Shown here: positions 6,908 through 15,094 of the stretch, one piece after another
Layout: every line of letters starts with the position of its first letter
Numbering within the stretch: position 1 is the first letter of the stretch
NCBI RefSeq assembly: GCF_007828955.1
Contig: NZ_VIVR01000001.1
Coordinates: forward strand, 2,046,001-2,110,000
DNA: 64,000 nucleotides
Direction: 5' to 3'
DNA from: Kitasatospora atroaurantiaca
Lineage (GTDB): Bacteria; Actinomycetota; Actinomycetes; Streptomycetales; Streptomycetaceae
The notes under the pieces: generated by a model
Told to the model about the DNA's origin: nothing
The model's input: the letters and a program-made list of their open reading frames with translations, nothing else
Databases searched by the model: none
Made by a program: the position numbers and the translations under genes

Positions 6908-8864
6908 CGGCCACCCCGACACCTTTCCCGCCGGACGGTACGCGAGCGCTGCGAGCTACCTCACCGACCGCGGCCACGACGCCCGCGCCGTTCCGCTGCT
7001 CACCGCGGCCCTCGCCCGCTGCGCGGAACTCGCCGGGACCGAGCACGAACTCACCATGACGGTCCGCGCGAACCTGGCCCACGCTTACCACGGAGCCAGG
7101 GACTTCGGCCGGTCCATCGCGATCCTCGAACCGATGGTCGCCCAGTGCGCGCAGGTCTTCGGAGACTCGCACCCGGGGACGCTCACGGTCACCTCCAACC
7201 TCGCCAACTCCTACCGTGAGTCCGGCGATCTGACCCGCGCCGTCGCGCTCCACGAGGCCACGCTGGCCCGCCGTCGGCAGGCGCTCGGCGACGACCACCC
7301 CGACACCCTCGACAGCTGCGAGGAACTGGCCTCGACCTACCAGGCCGCCGGCGACCTGGACCGCGCCATCCCACTGCACCAAGCGACCCTCGCGCAGTAC
7401 GAGCGGTCCCTGGGACCGGCTCATCCGCGCACGCTGAGCAGCCGGAACAACATGGCCGCGGCCTGCCTCGCCGCGGGCGACCTGGACCGCGCCATCCCGA
7501 TGTACACCGCCGTCCTCGCCCAACGGCAGCAGGCGCTCGGCGACAGCGATCCCGGAACCATCACCAGCCGGAACAACCTCGCCTACGCTTACGCGGTCGC
7601 CGGACGCCCCGACCGGGCGGCGCAGCACCTCGAAGCGGCCCTGGTCCGGAGCGATGAGGTGTACGGCGAGGCACACCCGGAGACCATCGCCGTCCGCGCG
7701 AACCTCGGCTGCGCCTACCGGGACGCCGGGAACGCGCCCCGTTCGCTCGCGCTGCTGGAGACCGCGGCCGCGCAGAGCGCCCACCTCCTCGGCGACGCTC
7801 ACCCGCATACCCTGACCACCAGGAACGGGCTGGCGCAGGCGTACCAGGCCGCTGGCGACACCGGACGGGCGATCGCCCACTACGACGCCGTGCTCGAGCA
7901 CCGTGCCGCGCTGCTCGGAGAGACCCACCCCCACACCCTCGCCACCCGGAGCGGCCTCGCGAAGGCTCACCTCGCGGCGGGCGACCCGGCCCGCGCCGTC
8001 CCGCTGTTCGAGACCGTCGTCGCCCAGTGCGAGCAGGTCTTCGGCGAGTCCCACCCCGACACCCTGGCCAACTGCATCGGCTTGGCCGACGCAATGCGCC
8101 TGACCGATAATCCGGCGCGTGCCGTCACCCTCGCGGAGACGACGCTGGAACGGTGCATCCGGTCGCTCGGCAAGGACCACCCGCACACCGCGGTGTGCCG
8201 GAGCAACCTGGCCACCGCGCACCTCACAGTCGGCGACGCCCGGCGCGCCGTCGAGCTCCTCGAAGCCACCGTGCGGGACGCCAGCCGCATCTTCGGCGCC
8301 ACCCACCCGCACACCATCACCGGCCGGACGAACCTGGCCGCCGCCCAGCTCGAGTCCGGCAACGCGTCACAGGCGGTCGCCGTCCTGGAGGACGTCCGCG
8401 CGCAACTGGAGGCCGAACTCGGCAGCACCCACCCGCAAACACTCCACTGCACCGCCATGCTGGCCCGCGCCCACGGCAGGTCGGGCGGCCTCGCCCGGGC
8501 GACCGAACTGCTGGAACACAGCGTCGCGCTCGCCGAGACGGAGCTCGGCGCCACCCACCCGGACACCCTCGAGCAACGGCAGTACATGGCCGAGATCTAC
8601 CGAGCCGACGGCCGAGCCGACGGCCGACCCGATCGGGCCGTGCCGCTGTACGAAGCCGCCCTCGCCCACTGGCAGCAGACCCTCGGCGACCACCCGAACG
8701 TCCTGATCGCCCAACTCACCCTGGCGGACACCCACCAGGAGGCCGGCGCACGCCGGAAGGCGATCGCGCTCTACCAGGCGGCCCTCGACCGGATCGAGCC
8801 CGCCCTGGGCCCGGAGAACCCGCTCGTCGCGCAGGTCCGCGCCAGGATGAACGCGGCTGAATAG
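6744..8864 (+). CDS. STAND protein TPR sensor half (out of frame with NB-ARC part)
   Basis: 706 residues if read from the GTG at 6744. After a linker (ERLLPHLVALAATTPD) there are about 14 tetratricopeptide repeats of 42 residues with the kinesin-light-chain-like signature GD.HP.TL.....LA. A short GCCGACGGCCGA duplication inserts four residues (ADGR) near 8614-8637. TPR arrays of this type form the sensor arm of NB-ARC/NACHT STAND proteins. It overlaps the NB-ARC frame by 164 bp and would join it in one frame if the 8-bp repeat gained one unit (1079 residues) or lost two (1071 residues). It might be translated separately from GTG 6744, but no convincing ribosome site is seen. Confidence 0.8.
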   Translation: MARCRLAGWPAGRLEAEQLLCAAVVPLGEPPSSGRSPAWERLLPHLVALAATTPDGHPDTFPAGRYASAASYLTDRGHDARAVPLLTAALARCAELAGTEHELTMTVRANLAHAYHGARDFGRSIAILEPMVAQCAQVFGDSHPGTLTVTSNLANSYRESGDLTRAVALHEATLARRRQALGDDHPDTLDSCEELASTYQAAGDLDRAIPLHQATLAQYERSLGPAHPRTLSSRNNMAAACLAAGDLDRAIPMYTAVLAQRQQALGDSDPGTITSRNNLAYAYAVAGRPDRAAQHLEAALVRSDEVYGEAHPETIAVRANLGCAYRDAGNAPRSLALLETAAAQSAHLLGDAHPHTLTTRNGLAQAYQAAGDTGRAIAHYDAVLEHRAALLGETHPHTLATRSGLAKAHLAAGDPARAVPLFETVVAQCEQVFGESHPDTLANCIGLADAMRLTDNPARAVTLAETTLERCIRSLGKDHPHTAVCRSNLATAHLTVGDARRAVELLEATVRDASRIFGATHPHTITGRTNLAAAQLESGNASQAVAVLEDVRAQLEAELGSTHPQTLHCTAMLARAHGRSGGLARATELLEHSVALAETELGATHPDTLEQRQYMAEIYRADGRADGRPDRAVPLYEAALAHWQQTLGDHPNVLIAQLTLADTHQEAGARRKAIALYQAALDRIEPALGPENPLVAQVRARMNAAE
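6755..6786 (+). repeat. Octanucleotide tandem repeat (CCGGCTGG)x4 at a frame junction
   Basis: Four perfect copies of CCGGCTGG lie exactly where the NB-ARC frame must pass into the TPR frame. Eight is not a multiple of three, so each copy gained or lost changes the frame; with four copies the two halves are out of register. Confidence 0.9.
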
Positions 8865-8947
8865 GCCACGTAGGAGGCCGGGAAAATGGTGCTGATCGGT
8901 CGGCGGCCGACCGCCGACTATGCGCATTCCATGGTAAGCAAAGACTC

Positions 8948-8981
8948 AAACCCCCAGGTCAGAGGCCCGACCTGGGGGTTT
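8948..8981 (-). terminator. Rho-independent-type hairpin beside the tRNA-Thr remnant
   Basis: AAACCCCCAGGTC and GACCTGGGGGTTT form a perfect 13-bp stem with an 8-base loop, 6 bp beyond the 3' end of the tRNA-Thr remnant, the usual place of a tRNA terminator. It could also end the TPR gene from the other side. Confidence 0.75.
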
Positions 8982-8987
8982 CCTTTG

Positions 8988-9027
8988 AGCCGCCTGCGGG
9001 ATTCGAACCCGCGACCTACGCATTACG
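8988..9027 (-). pseudogene. 3' half of tRNA-Thr(CGT), probable attachment site
   Basis: Read on the minus strand this is the anticodon CGT, the 3' anticodon strand, the T arm (GGTTCGAATCC) and the 3' acceptor strand of a tRNA-Thr. The 5' half and the encoded CCA are absent; upstream of CGTAATGCGT the sequence is unrelated. Integrases that use tRNA genes leave exactly this anticodon-loop-to-3'-end copy at one end of the element. From the orientation, old chromosome lies to the left and element DNA to the right. No intact tRNA-Thr is present in the window. Confidence 0.75.
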
Positions 9028-9201
9028 CGTTTGCGCGATCACCGTCCGTCAACGGCCAACGCCCAGGTCGGCACACTGCACGAGACAGTGGCGGACGGCA
9101 GCGGAGAGGCTGGCCTGAGACCACAGAGGCTGCCCCCGGGCTGGCACCAGCCAGCCTTAGAGCCCACTGAACGTATCGCAGCGTTTTGCAACCACAGCCA
9201 T

Positions 9202-10581
9202 TCAGCTCTGCTGTGGCCAGCGGTTGCGACTCTGGAAGTACTCGAGAGCCACCGGTTCCTCCGTGAATTCAAGCAGGCCGCCTACCCTGTCTGCCAACAG
9301 TGCTCGGACCTCTGATGGCGTGGCAAAGAAGAACTCTCGCCGCTGGTTGACGAAGTTGACGCGTCGGTCAGCAAACGCCTTATGTAGATCGGACTCCAGC
9401 GTCACGGCATCCTCGGAGAAGAACAGGGCATGGACGTCGTACCGGAACGGCACTGATGCGTCGCCGAGCTCTCGGACACGGTCCATCGGTTCGAGGCGGC
9501 GGGTCATTCCGATCTTTACGATGTTTGGGCCGAAAGCACCGATGTTGGAGATGACATATACGTAGCCAGCGCGGATGTTCGCGAGGCGGTAATCGTTTGC
9601 TTCGATGGCCTTTTCGATGTCAGCGAGGCGGCGGGACAGTTCGGTGACGGCGGCGTCGTCGCCCTTGACACGGAGAGATTCCAGGACGCTGATGTAGTGC
9701 GCTCGCTCTTTCTCAAGCCGTTCCTTCTCGGCTGCCAACTCCTGCTCAGCCCGGCGCTGTTCGCGGAGAAGATGGCGCTCCTCGCGGGCGCGTTCACGCT
9801 CCTCTTGTACCTTCATCTGAAAGTCGGCGGTCAGCTCGAGCTCAGCGACTCGCAGAGCGTGATAATCAGGGTTGATCCGCATCTCCATGATCGCCCCCAG
9901 CTTCTCAATCGCGGCGACCGCCGACTCCAGCCGCTTCTTCGCGGTGCGCACGTTGCCCGACCTAAGCGAGCGAACGCAGTTATCGGCCTCCGCGTTGTAA
10001 GCCCGCAGCATCAGCTTGGACAGATCACCGACAAGTTTCCGACCTCGGGCCAGAGAGCCGCTGAAGGTGAACATGTCGGCGGCGAGGATCGCGTGACCGC
10101 TCTTAATGACGTCATCGATCTGGTCATCGAGGCTGCGGAGCCGATCCTTGTAGGCCGCCGCACTCTCCAGAGGATGGTGGTACCGATAGATGCCGACGTC
10201 CTGCAGGGCGCGCTGGTCGCTAAGTTCGATCACGTCGACGCCACTTTGCGCGGTGGCAAGCGCGGCTTCGAGATCGGCGATACGGGCCAACAGTGGCGCG
10301 GGGTCGACTCCGGGGCACGACGGCGGAGTCGGCGGAACAGCAGATGCTTGGTCTGCCACAACTCCCAGCGCCCCTTGCATCGGGCCCTTGAGGGCCTCGG
10401 TGGGGGGCGCGGTCCCGGACTCATCGACGTCGTTGTCCGACTCGGACTCGTCGGTGGGCACGAAAAGGTCCCAACCAGGTGGTGGGGCCGGCCAGGCCGG
10501 ATCGGGCTTCCATCCTGGTGGTGGAGTCCAGCCTTCGGGCGGAGTGGGCCACCCCGGCGGTGGGTTGAACCGCATCATCAC
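9202..10581 (-). CDS. DUF4041 / GIY-YIG (T5orf172-type) nuclease, SNIPE-like candidate defence protein
   Basis: 459 residues. Residues 6-40 hold five PPxGW-type repeats (PPPGWP, PPEGWT, PPPGWK, PDPAWP, PPPGWD), a motif that in actinobacteria often precedes membrane-associated segments. Residues about 120-330 match DUF4041 (DVGIYRYHHPLE, RGRKLVGDLSKLMLRAYNAEADNCV) and end in a long charged coiled coil. Residues 339-430 are a GIY-YIG domain of the T5orf172/Mug113 class: GYVYVISN, KIGMTRR and the acidic LESDLHKAF. This architecture is that of the phage-defence nuclease SNIPE, which cuts incoming phage DNA at the envelope. The start overlaps the upstream gene's stop (GTGA; an ATG one codon later is possible), so the two are coupled. 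No transmembrane helix is visible; the PPxGW region may replace it. Confidence 0.85.
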   Translation of the reverse strand: MMMRFNPPPGWPTPPEGWTPPPGWKPDPAWPAPPPGWDLFVPTDESESDNDVDESGTAPPTEALKGPMQGALGVVADQASAVPPTPPSCPGVDPAPLLARIADLEAALATAQSGVDVIELSDQRALQDVGIYRYHHPLESAAAYKDRLRSLDDQIDDVIKSGHAILAADMFTFSGSLARGRKLVGDLSKLMLRAYNAEADNCVRSLRSGNVRTAKKRLESAVAAIEKLGAIMEMRINPDYHALRVAELELTADFQMKVQEERERAREERHLLREQRRAEQELAAEKERLEKERAHYISVLESLRVKGDDAAVTELSRRLADIEKAIEANDYRLANIRAGYVYVISNIGAFGPNIVKIGMTRRLEPMDRVRELGDASVPFRYDVHALFFSEDAVTLESDLHKAFADRRVNFVNQRREFFFATPSEVRALLADRVGGLLEFTEEPVALEYFQSRNRWPQQS

Positions 10582-11858
10582 TGACCTCGAACGCGGATGC
10601 CCCGACCGGTGTCTGCCGGGACTAGGTCGAATGGCGACTTCGACATCGCAGCACCAAGGTGCTGCAACGTGGCCTGAGGGACCACTTTGGACAGATCGAA
10701 GCTGTTGAAGGTCTCACGGTCCGCAGCGACAACAACAAGGGGAACGGTGATTGGCCTGCCAGTGGCAGGGTCGACCGTGTTGACGTTGACCGTCAGTGCG
10801 ATCGAGTGGATTTTGCCGGCGCGGTCGGCCTCGAAGACTTCGTGCAAACTACGAACTGCGACCTGCCAGGCCGCGTTCGCGTACCGTTCCTTCTTTTCGC
10901 GAACAGGCAGAGCAGTTGAGGCAATCTCATCCTTCGTCTTTACGTACCGGTATCCCTTCACTGAGGGTACAGCTGAGGGCTCTGGAACGCTGACCGTCAG
11001 CACAAGCTCGCGGGACGCGAGATTGAAAGCGTAGTCGTGCTCAACCGGAAAGACCTCGGGGTAGACGGAATTAGAAAGGACGATACCGACGTACTCCTGA
11101 ATGGCAGATTCGACATCGAAGGCGAGGTCATTGATGAGCTTGGCGACCTTGGCATTGTGAGCCGACGCCTCGGCTTCACGCTTTTCGCATTCCTGCTTGT
11201 ATTTATTCTCGGCAGCAGTCAGCCCTGCTGCACGCTTGGCTTCCAACTTTTCGCGCAGGGCCACTTTCTTGATGCAGCCAGCACGGAGATCGTCCCTGAT
11301 GCGCTCCCAGTCGCGATGCGCGTTCTCAAAGGCGGCCTGGGTCGCCTCGATGGCCTGCTGATGCCGCTTCTTGCCGCCGAACATGGCCGAGAGTCCGCTG
11401 GGTGTAGTCGGTGCCTGGTACACGGGCTCAGGCGGGTAGTTCGGCTCCGCAACCTTGGGCGTAGGGACAGCCAGGCCGCCAGGCATGAAAGGAGGATGCT
11501 GAACTTTCGATATCTTTAGCGATTCAAGATCGACATAGTCGTCTATGCCCAGAGTCCACGCGAGCAGACCATCGATGTCAGCAAAATCGCTGGCTAGATC
11601 GGTGTTCATTGACTCGACTTCGGCGAGCCTGGACTCCACGTGGAGCCGTGCAGCCTCACGGTCCGCCGCCTTCTTCTCGGCCGCGGAGGCTCGCGCTGCC
11701 GCCACCCGCGCGCGCTCGTATGCCTTCACTGCTCGTTCAGCTTGGCGCTGCGCTGCAAGTTGAGCACGGTGGGCGGCGGCCTGCTGCTGACGTTGACGCT
11801 TCCCCGCCTGCTGCGCCTGGTAGTTCATCTCAGCAAAGAAGCCGCGACGTCTGCCCAT
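10578..11858 (-). CDS. Coiled-coil protein resembling the N-terminal module of actinobacterial Mrr-type restriction proteins
   Basis: 426 residues from the ATG at 11858 (MGRRRGFFAEM); a GTG 4 codons upstream is the alternative. Residues 1-85 are a very basic Gln/Arg/Ala-rich coiled coil, followed by a Pro-rich linker, a second coiled coil (about 170-240) and a globular C-terminal region with VGIVLSNSVYPEVFPVEHDY and VPQATLQHLGAAMSKSPFDL. From memory, that C-terminal region occurs in actinobacterial 'restriction system' proteins that continue into an Mrr-like nuclease. Here the protein stops before any nuclease domain, and the next gene, overlapping by 4 bp, supplies a GIY-YIG nuclease instead. 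I infer a two-component module in which this protein is the partner or sensor. The function is not established. Confidence 0.6.
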   Translation of the reverse strand: MGRRRGFFAEMNYQAQQAGKRQRQQQAAAHRAQLAAQRQAERAVKAYERARVAAARASAAEKKAADREAARLHVESRLAEVESMNTDLASDFADIDGLLAWTLGIDDYVDLESLKISKVQHPPFMPGGLAVPTPKVAEPNYPPEPVYQAPTTPSGLSAMFGGKKRHQQAIEATQAAFENAHRDWERIRDDLRAGCIKKVALREKLEAKRAAGLTAAENKYKQECEKREAEASAHNAKVAKLINDLAFDVESAIQEYVGIVLSNSVYPEVFPVEHDYAFNLASRELVLTVSVPEPSAVPSVKGYRYVKTKDEIASTALPVREKKERYANAAWQVAVRSLHEVFEADRAGKIHSIALTVNVNTVDPATGRPITVPLVVVAADRETFNSFDLSKVVPQATLQHLGAAMSKSPFDLVPADTGRGIRVRGQ

Positions 11859-12282
11859 GACATCCCCCACAAGATCCGGTACCGAGGATCAACGTTGTGA
11901 GTTTCACCGTATCCATGATCACTGCCGCTGAAAAGTTAACCCCGGGTAGAAGACAGAGGTCGCCGCAGGTCCACGCAGGTAGCCAACCCACCCAGGCCGC
12001 CGCCGCCCGTGCCCGGACGTGGAACGGGCTGGCAATAGTCCAGTCTTCCGCCTCATCGGGCGCCTGTACCGAGGGCGGCCAATGCGCGTCGGTTCCGTTG
12101 GGGCGCGTGTCGGGTCCGACGACGGTGGTTTTGGGTCGACCCTCCAGGGGCGGACCACTCGTTGCTTCGAGGTCGGCGGGCTTCCGCATACCTCAGCCAT
12201 ACTGACCAGGCCCTCGTAGTGGATCTGGATCTACGGCATCCTGCATCGTGGCTGGGGACATAGGACGAAGGAGGGGTGCTCA
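11859..12282. other. Divergent intergenic region between the nuclease module and GntR gene
   Basis: 424 bp that should hold the divergent promoters of the two-gene nuclease module (leftwards) and the GntR-HD pair (rightwards). A GGAGG ribosome site lies about 10 bp before the GntR start. Short open frames on both strands lack coding character. No clear operator palindrome was found by eye. Confidence 0.5.
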
Positions 12283-12732
12283 GTGAGTGAGCGCAGTCCG
12301 CGTGGCACGTACCTACAGATCGCCGAGGCATTGCGTGCCGAGATCGGCGACAGTTCCGGACTGACCGCATTGCCGTCCGAGGCCGAGCTGATGGCCCAGT
12401 ACGGCGTGGCTCGGAGCACGGTCGGGCGTGCGCTCAAGGTTCTGACGGACGAAGGCGTGATCCGCTCCCAGCAGGGTGCCCGTCGGACCGTCGCAGCTGC
12501 GGAAGCGGCGCCCACGGTCTACGACCGGATCGCGGGTGTTATCGCGAAGGAAGGTCTGGCGCCGGGCGACGGGTTCCCGTCGGAGAGCGACCTCTGCAAC
12601 CTGACCGGAGCGTCCCGGGGCACCGTACGCCGCGCGCTGGCACAGCTTGAAGGGGCCGGCGTGCTGGAAGTGCGGCAGGGCAAGGGTCGCTTTGTCCGCG
12701 CGTTGCCGAGCACCACACCACCCACCGCCTAG
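12283..12732 (+). CDS. GntR-family regulator with two winged-helix domains
   Basis: 149 residues, GTG start at 12283 with GGAGG at the right distance. Two successive GntR winged helices are visible: residues 8-60 (PSEAELMAQYGVARSTVGRALKVL) and residues 80-137 (PSESDLCNLTGASRGTVRRAL, then RQGKGRFV). There is no C-terminal ligand domain; the second HTH occupies its place, so the protein could bind two half-sites or a long operator by itself. It is followed after 2 bp by an HD-domain gene, giving a two-gene operon. GntR-type regulators of this small size are common in streptomycete conjugative elements, where they control transfer functions, in keeping with the tRNA scar nearby. Confidence 0.85.
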   Translation: MSERSPRGTYLQIAEALRAEIGDSSGLTALPSEAELMAQYGVARSTVGRALKVLTDEGVIRSQQGARRTVAAAEAAPTVYDRIAGVIAKEGLAPGDGFPSESDLCNLTGASRGTVRRALAQLEGAGVLEVRQGKGRFVRALPSTTPPTA

Positions 12733-12734
12733 GA

Positions 12735-13295
12735 ATGGACGCCACTGTGTGGGCCTACGACCTCGCTGAAGAACTCCTCTCCGACGACCTTCCCCGCCGC
12801 TGGGCTCACTCTCAGGGAGTGGCTGGGCGGGCTCGCGCGCTGGCTCCGATCCTCGGGCCGGACGCCGAGCTGCTCGAAGCCGCCGCCGTGCTGCACGATG
12901 TCGGGTACTCCCCACGCATCACCGACACCGGCTTTCACCCTCTTGACGGCGCGCGGTTCCTTCGCAACGTGGAGCGGGTGGACGAGCGGATCGTACGGCT
13001 CGTCGCCCACCACTCCTGCGCGTTGCTGGAAGCGGAGGAACGGGGCCTGCGCGAGCAGTTGGAAGCCGAGTTCCCGATTGAGGAGCCCGGGTTGGTCGAT
13101 GCGCTGATCTACTGCGACATGACCACCACCCCGGACGGAACCTCCACCACGACGCCGGCGAGGATCGCCGAAATCGTGGGCCGGTATGGGCCAGACAGCA
13201 TCGTCGGGCGATTCATCCGCCGGGCGGAACCGGAGATCCACGCGGCGGCTCAGCGAGTCGAGCACAGGTTGACGCTGGCCGACCCCGCGGCCTAA
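12735..13295 (+). CDS. HD-domain phosphohydrolase
   Basis: 186 residues. The metal-binding HD signature is present: H25 in WAHSQGVA, H54-D55 in VLHDVGYSP, then VAHHSCA and the distal Asp in LIYCDMTTTP. HD proteins of this size hydrolyse nucleotides or phosphate esters; the substrate cannot be read from the sequence. The ATG lies 2 bp after the GntR stop, so the genes are co-transcribed. The 3' end overlaps the convergent NUDIX gene by 4 bp (stop against stop), which suggests long-standing compact packing with a neighbour that also acts on nucleotide-like substrates. Confidence 0.85.
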   Translation: MDATVWAYDLAEELLSDDLPRRWAHSQGVAGRARALAPILGPDAELLEAAAVLHDVGYSPRITDTGFHPLDGARFLRNVERVDERIVRLVAHHSCALLEAEERGLREQLEAEFPIEEPGLVDALIYCDMTTTPDGTSTTTPARIAEIVGRYGPDSIVGRFIRRAEPEIHAAAQRVEHRLTLADPAA

Positions 13296-13765
13296 CCGAT
13301 GTACGGCTGACTGCGATCCGGGTCGAGCGCGTGCTGGATCCGGAGCCGCATGGATGGATGAATATCGAGGCCGTCGAGGTCCGCCGGATCCATCCAGCGG
13401 ACCTCTTTCGATTCCTCGCTCGTCCGAAGGTCTCCGCCGATCAGTCTTGCCCGGAAGCAGATGGAGAACTGCTGCCGGACCTCACCGTCGTCGTACGCCA
13501 TGAGGTGCCCCGGATCGGTGTAGAGCCCGGTGACCGTCACGACCTCGACGTCGACACCGGTCTCCTCACGCACCTCGCGCACCACCGTGTCGGCGACGAA
13601 CTCGCCGATGTCGTGGCCACCACCGGGGAGCGCCCACAGCCCATTGTCCGTCTTGTGGATCAGCAGCACCCGACCGGCGTCGTCTTGGACGACGGCGACA
13701 ACCGACGGGACCACCGAGTTCGCCGCCGGCGCGTCGGGGTCGTTGATGTAGTCGATCCGGCTCAT
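13292..13765 (-). CDS. NUDIX hydrolase
   Basis: 157 residues with a perfect Nudix box at residues 49-71 (G-x5-E-x7-REVREETGV), preceded by the strand ALPGGGHD. The family hydrolyses nucleoside diphosphates linked to another moiety; the substrate is not predictable here. The ATG overlaps the stop of the upstream XRE/DUF5919 gene (ATGA), so the two form a coupled operon. One NUDIX protein, Pif of the Streptomyces element pSAM2, limits transfer between hosts; a similar role in this element remnant is only a possibility. The 3' end overlaps the HD gene by 4 bp on the other strand. Confidence 0.9.
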   Translation of the reverse strand: MSRIDYINDPDAPAANSVVPSVVAVVQDDAGRVLLIHKTDNGLWALPGGGHDIGEFVADTVVREVREETGVDVEVVTVTGLYTDPGHLMAYDDGEVRQQFSICFRARLIGGDLRTSEESKEVRWMDPADLDGLDIHPSMRLRIQHALDPDRSQPYIG

Positions 13766-14532
13766 GCCGCCTCACCTTCAAGCCTCGGGGAAGTAATCCT
13801 TCGGGAACCCTCCCAGATCCGCTCAATACTCTCCGCGTACGTGCTGAACAGTTCGCCGCCAGGCACCTGCGAGAGGTGCAATACGGGCGCCAGGTACGCA
13901 CCAACGCCGTGGACGTGCCCGTTGACGAGCATCTCGTCATCGGCTCGGTAGAGCGAGTTGTAGAGCGTGGTCGAGTGGAGGCGGAACTCAACCCCTGGCA
14001 CGCCGAAGATCGGCGCGTAGTTGGCCAGCGCGTTACGGATCTTCCCGGCCATCGCCGGACCGATCCCTTCGTCCTCGCCGCGCTGCGCAACCTGAGGTGA
14101 GTCCGGGTCGCCGAGCATCATTCGGACGGGCACGCCTGCGTCCGCCTTCTCCCTGATCAGACGGAAGAAGAGCGGGTCTTCGGAGAGCCAGAAGCCCGCA
14201 TAGACGACCAGGTCGAAGTGTCGAGAGGCGCCCGAGTAGAGCCCGGTCCACAACTCCTTCGGCACCACAGCACGGTGTGGGTAGAGCCTGACCAACTCGG
14301 CACGACCTGCCTCGGCCGTCTGGCTGGTGGTCTGCTCGTCCGACCAGAGGTCCGACAGGTCACGTTGCAGGAGGTTCGCGAGGGCGTACTGGAAGCGTCG
14401 GTACGGCCTGCGCTGATCCTTGGCCTCGACCCACCGCTCCACTGTTCGCGCACTGACGCCGAGACGCTCTGCGAGCTGCTCGACCGTCAGGCCGCTTGCC
14501 AGGATCGCTCCTCGAAGCCGCTCATTGGCCAT
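13762..14532 (-). CDS. XRE-type regulator with C-terminal DUF5919 (PLD-like) domain
   Basis: 256 residues from ATG 14532 (MANERLRGAI), chosen over an open upstream extension because the Cro/C1-type HTH begins at once (LTVEQLAERLGVSARTVERW, residues 16-34). The C-terminal region (about 95-250; DLVVYAGFWLSEDPLFFRLIREKADAGVPVR split by a loop, then VNGHVHGVGAYLAPVLHL) matches the DUF5919 domains that accompany such HTHs in actinobacteria and looks like a degenerate phospholipase-D fold. The paired NUDIX gene overlaps its stop. I infer a ligand-responsive repressor of the operon; the ligand is unknown. Confidence 0.75.
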   Translation of the reverse strand: MANERLRGAILASGLTVEQLAERLGVSARTVERWVEAKDQRRPYRRFQYALANLLQRDLSDLWSDEQTTSQTAEAGRAELVRLYPHRAVVPKELWTGLYSGASRHFDLVVYAGFWLSEDPLFFRLIREKADAGVPVRMMLGDPDSPQVAQRGEDEGIGPAMAGKIRNALANYAPIFGVPGVEFRLHSTTLYNSLYRADDEMLVNGHVHGVGAYLAPVLHLSQVPGGELFSTYAESIERIWEGSRRITSPRLEGEAA

Positions 14533-14737
14533 ACCGCCCTCCCTGGACGATGCGGTGGCGCTTGGACGATGCGGGACGACTTGACCGTAGCGAAGCAGGC
14601 CCAAGGCCGTCCACTGGCGCCGTATCTCGACATGCCCCGACGCGCGAATCTAGTGATGCGCAGTCGGGGCGGATCTCCGACGAAGACAACGAAGGACTTG
14701 ACGGGGCGTCTGTTCATCGCCATCATAAGAGACATGT

Positions 14738-15010
14738 TCAACATGTCTCGCATGGCGAGGCTGGCGAACTGGCAGCCCTTCTTTGGGCTGCTCTGAGCTG
14801 AGGGTCGTCGCGCCAGCGCACGTTGGCGACCCAGTACCCAGCTGTCAGCCAGCGCCACTCGCTGAGCACGCCGGCCTGCCAGCGGCCCTCGATCCGGATG
14901 ACGACGGACCGCCGCGTTGTGACCGAGCGGCTGCCGGGCACGCCCATGTCGTCTCGGCCTGGCGGCTGTGCGTCGCCGGGCTCGCGGGCGGGCGGCGAGT
15001 AGTAGGTCAC
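14738..15010 (-). CDS. Small hypothetical protein
   Basis: About 90 residues: TYYSPPAREPGDAQPPG, then a basic beta-rich core (TTRRSVVIRIEGRWQAGVLSEW, WVANVRWRDDP) and a short Arg-rich tail. The core resembles small conserved streptomycete proteins of unknown function that I recall only loosely. The start is uncertain: GTG 15008-15010 has GGAGG only 1 bp upstream, so an in-frame TTG about 10 codons earlier may be used. Frames on the other strand and further upstream look non-coding. It sits between the divergent XRE/NUDIX operon and a HAD gene. Confidence 0.5.
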   Translation of the reverse strand: MTYYSPPAREPGDAQPPGRDDMGVPGSRSVTTRRSVVIRIEGRWQAGVLSEWRWLTAGYWVANVRWRDDPQLRAAQRRAASSPASPCETC

Positions 15011-15094
15011 ACCTCCAGGCTCGCTCAAATGTTCGAACAATGCAAAGCGCGGGCGGCCGCCAACAGGACGTCCCCACCTCGCTAGGCTGCGGAC

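Noticed and set aside
8886..9170. Open frame through the tRNA-Thr remnant
   Set aside because: It runs across the terminator and tRNA half and has no coding character.
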